Positions 63,938 to 64,000 of a DNA stretch of 64,000 nucleotides are shown piece after piece. The notes under the pieces were generated by a model. It was not told the DNA's origin. It did no database searches and worked only from the letters and a program-made list of their open reading frames with translations. Every line of letters begins with the position of its first letter. Position 1 is the stretch's first letter. Origin of the DNA: Hydrocarboniphaga sp. (GTDB lineage: Bacteria > Pseudomonadota > Gammaproteobacteria > Nevskiales > Nevskiaceae); the NCBI RefSeq assembly GCF_028291725.1, contig NZ_JAQGNT010000107.1:39363-103362 (forward strand). The letters are read 5' to 3'. Both the position numbers and the translations under genes were made by a program.

Positions 63938-64000
63938 GTAGGAGCGGTCCTTGACCGCGATTGTGCGGCTGAGGGCCTCAATCGCGGTCAAGGACCGCTC
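63938..64000. repeat. GTAG palindromic element, family C, copy 2 (cut by window end)
   Basis: GTAGGAGCGGTCCTTGACC and its inverted partner CAATCGCGGTCAAGGACCGC; the final CTAC foot would lie beyond base 64000. Same family as 26355-26438 with different loop bases. Confidence 0.75.

Overview
The window is ordinary, gene-dense, GC-rich chromosome from a gammaproteobacterium. Conserved gene neighbourhoods point toward the Xanthomonadales/Nevskiales side of the class: sucD-sucC next to pilS-pilR, radC beside coaBC-dut-argB-pyrE with rpmB-rpmG downstream, rluD divergent from bamD, argC-bactofilin-erpA, and rppH beside a HAD phosphatase. Intergenic palindromes with GTAG feet, known from Stenotrophomonas and Pseudomonas, agree. 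The genus cannot be named from sequence alone. No phage, insertion sequence, CRISPR array or rRNA was seen. One tRNA, tRNA-Gly(CCC), is present.

Layout. 1-7.4 kb: an M61 peptidase cut by the window edge, a lipoprotein phosphoesterase divergent from a di-haem peroxidase lipoprotein, and a Fur-controlled feoA-feoB-Cys-rich operon. 7.5-14.9 kb: a thioredoxin-like protein, a glycine-zipper lipoprotein, tRNA-Gly, thiS-thiG-paiB-trmB, an orphan phosphoribulokinase, a GNAT protein and an exported peroxiredoxin. 15-28.6 kb: ampG, a catalytically intact exonuclease III at the place where pseudomonads keep crc, then a three-gene cassette (TonB-dependent receptor, YfiR, GGDEF-EAL enzyme) lying between it and pyrE, followed by argB, dut, coaBC, radC, two VOC/SRPBCC genes, a WYL regulator and rpmB-rpmG.

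28.7-40.3 kb: mgtE, methionine salvage mtnB-mtnD-mtnC, a VanY-like peptidase, cysQ, yrfG, rluD/bamD, nadE, a Tat-lipoprotein intradiol dioxygenase, an ArsC-like protein and a VapBC pair. 40.4-47.7 kb: sucCD, pilS-pilR and a DUF885 lipoprotein. 47.9-54.4 kb: a lipid-flavoured locus with a LolA-like exported protein, an RND/MMPL permease fused to a cyclic-nucleotide-binding domain, and a patatin phospholipase that also carries one. 54.6-64 kb: a prolyl oligopeptidase, a CAP protein, the erpA-bactofilin-argC operon, hemJ, bfr/bfd with a Fur box, rppH, a HAD phosphatase and a FecR-SPOR protein.

The genes mostly serve housekeeping metabolism, iron handling and envelope biology. The least explained parts are the cyclic-nucleotide-domain permease/patatin locus, the receptor-YfiR-c-di-GMP cassette, and at least four unrelated families of GTAG-footed palindromes, two copies of which supply stop codons to neighbouring genes.
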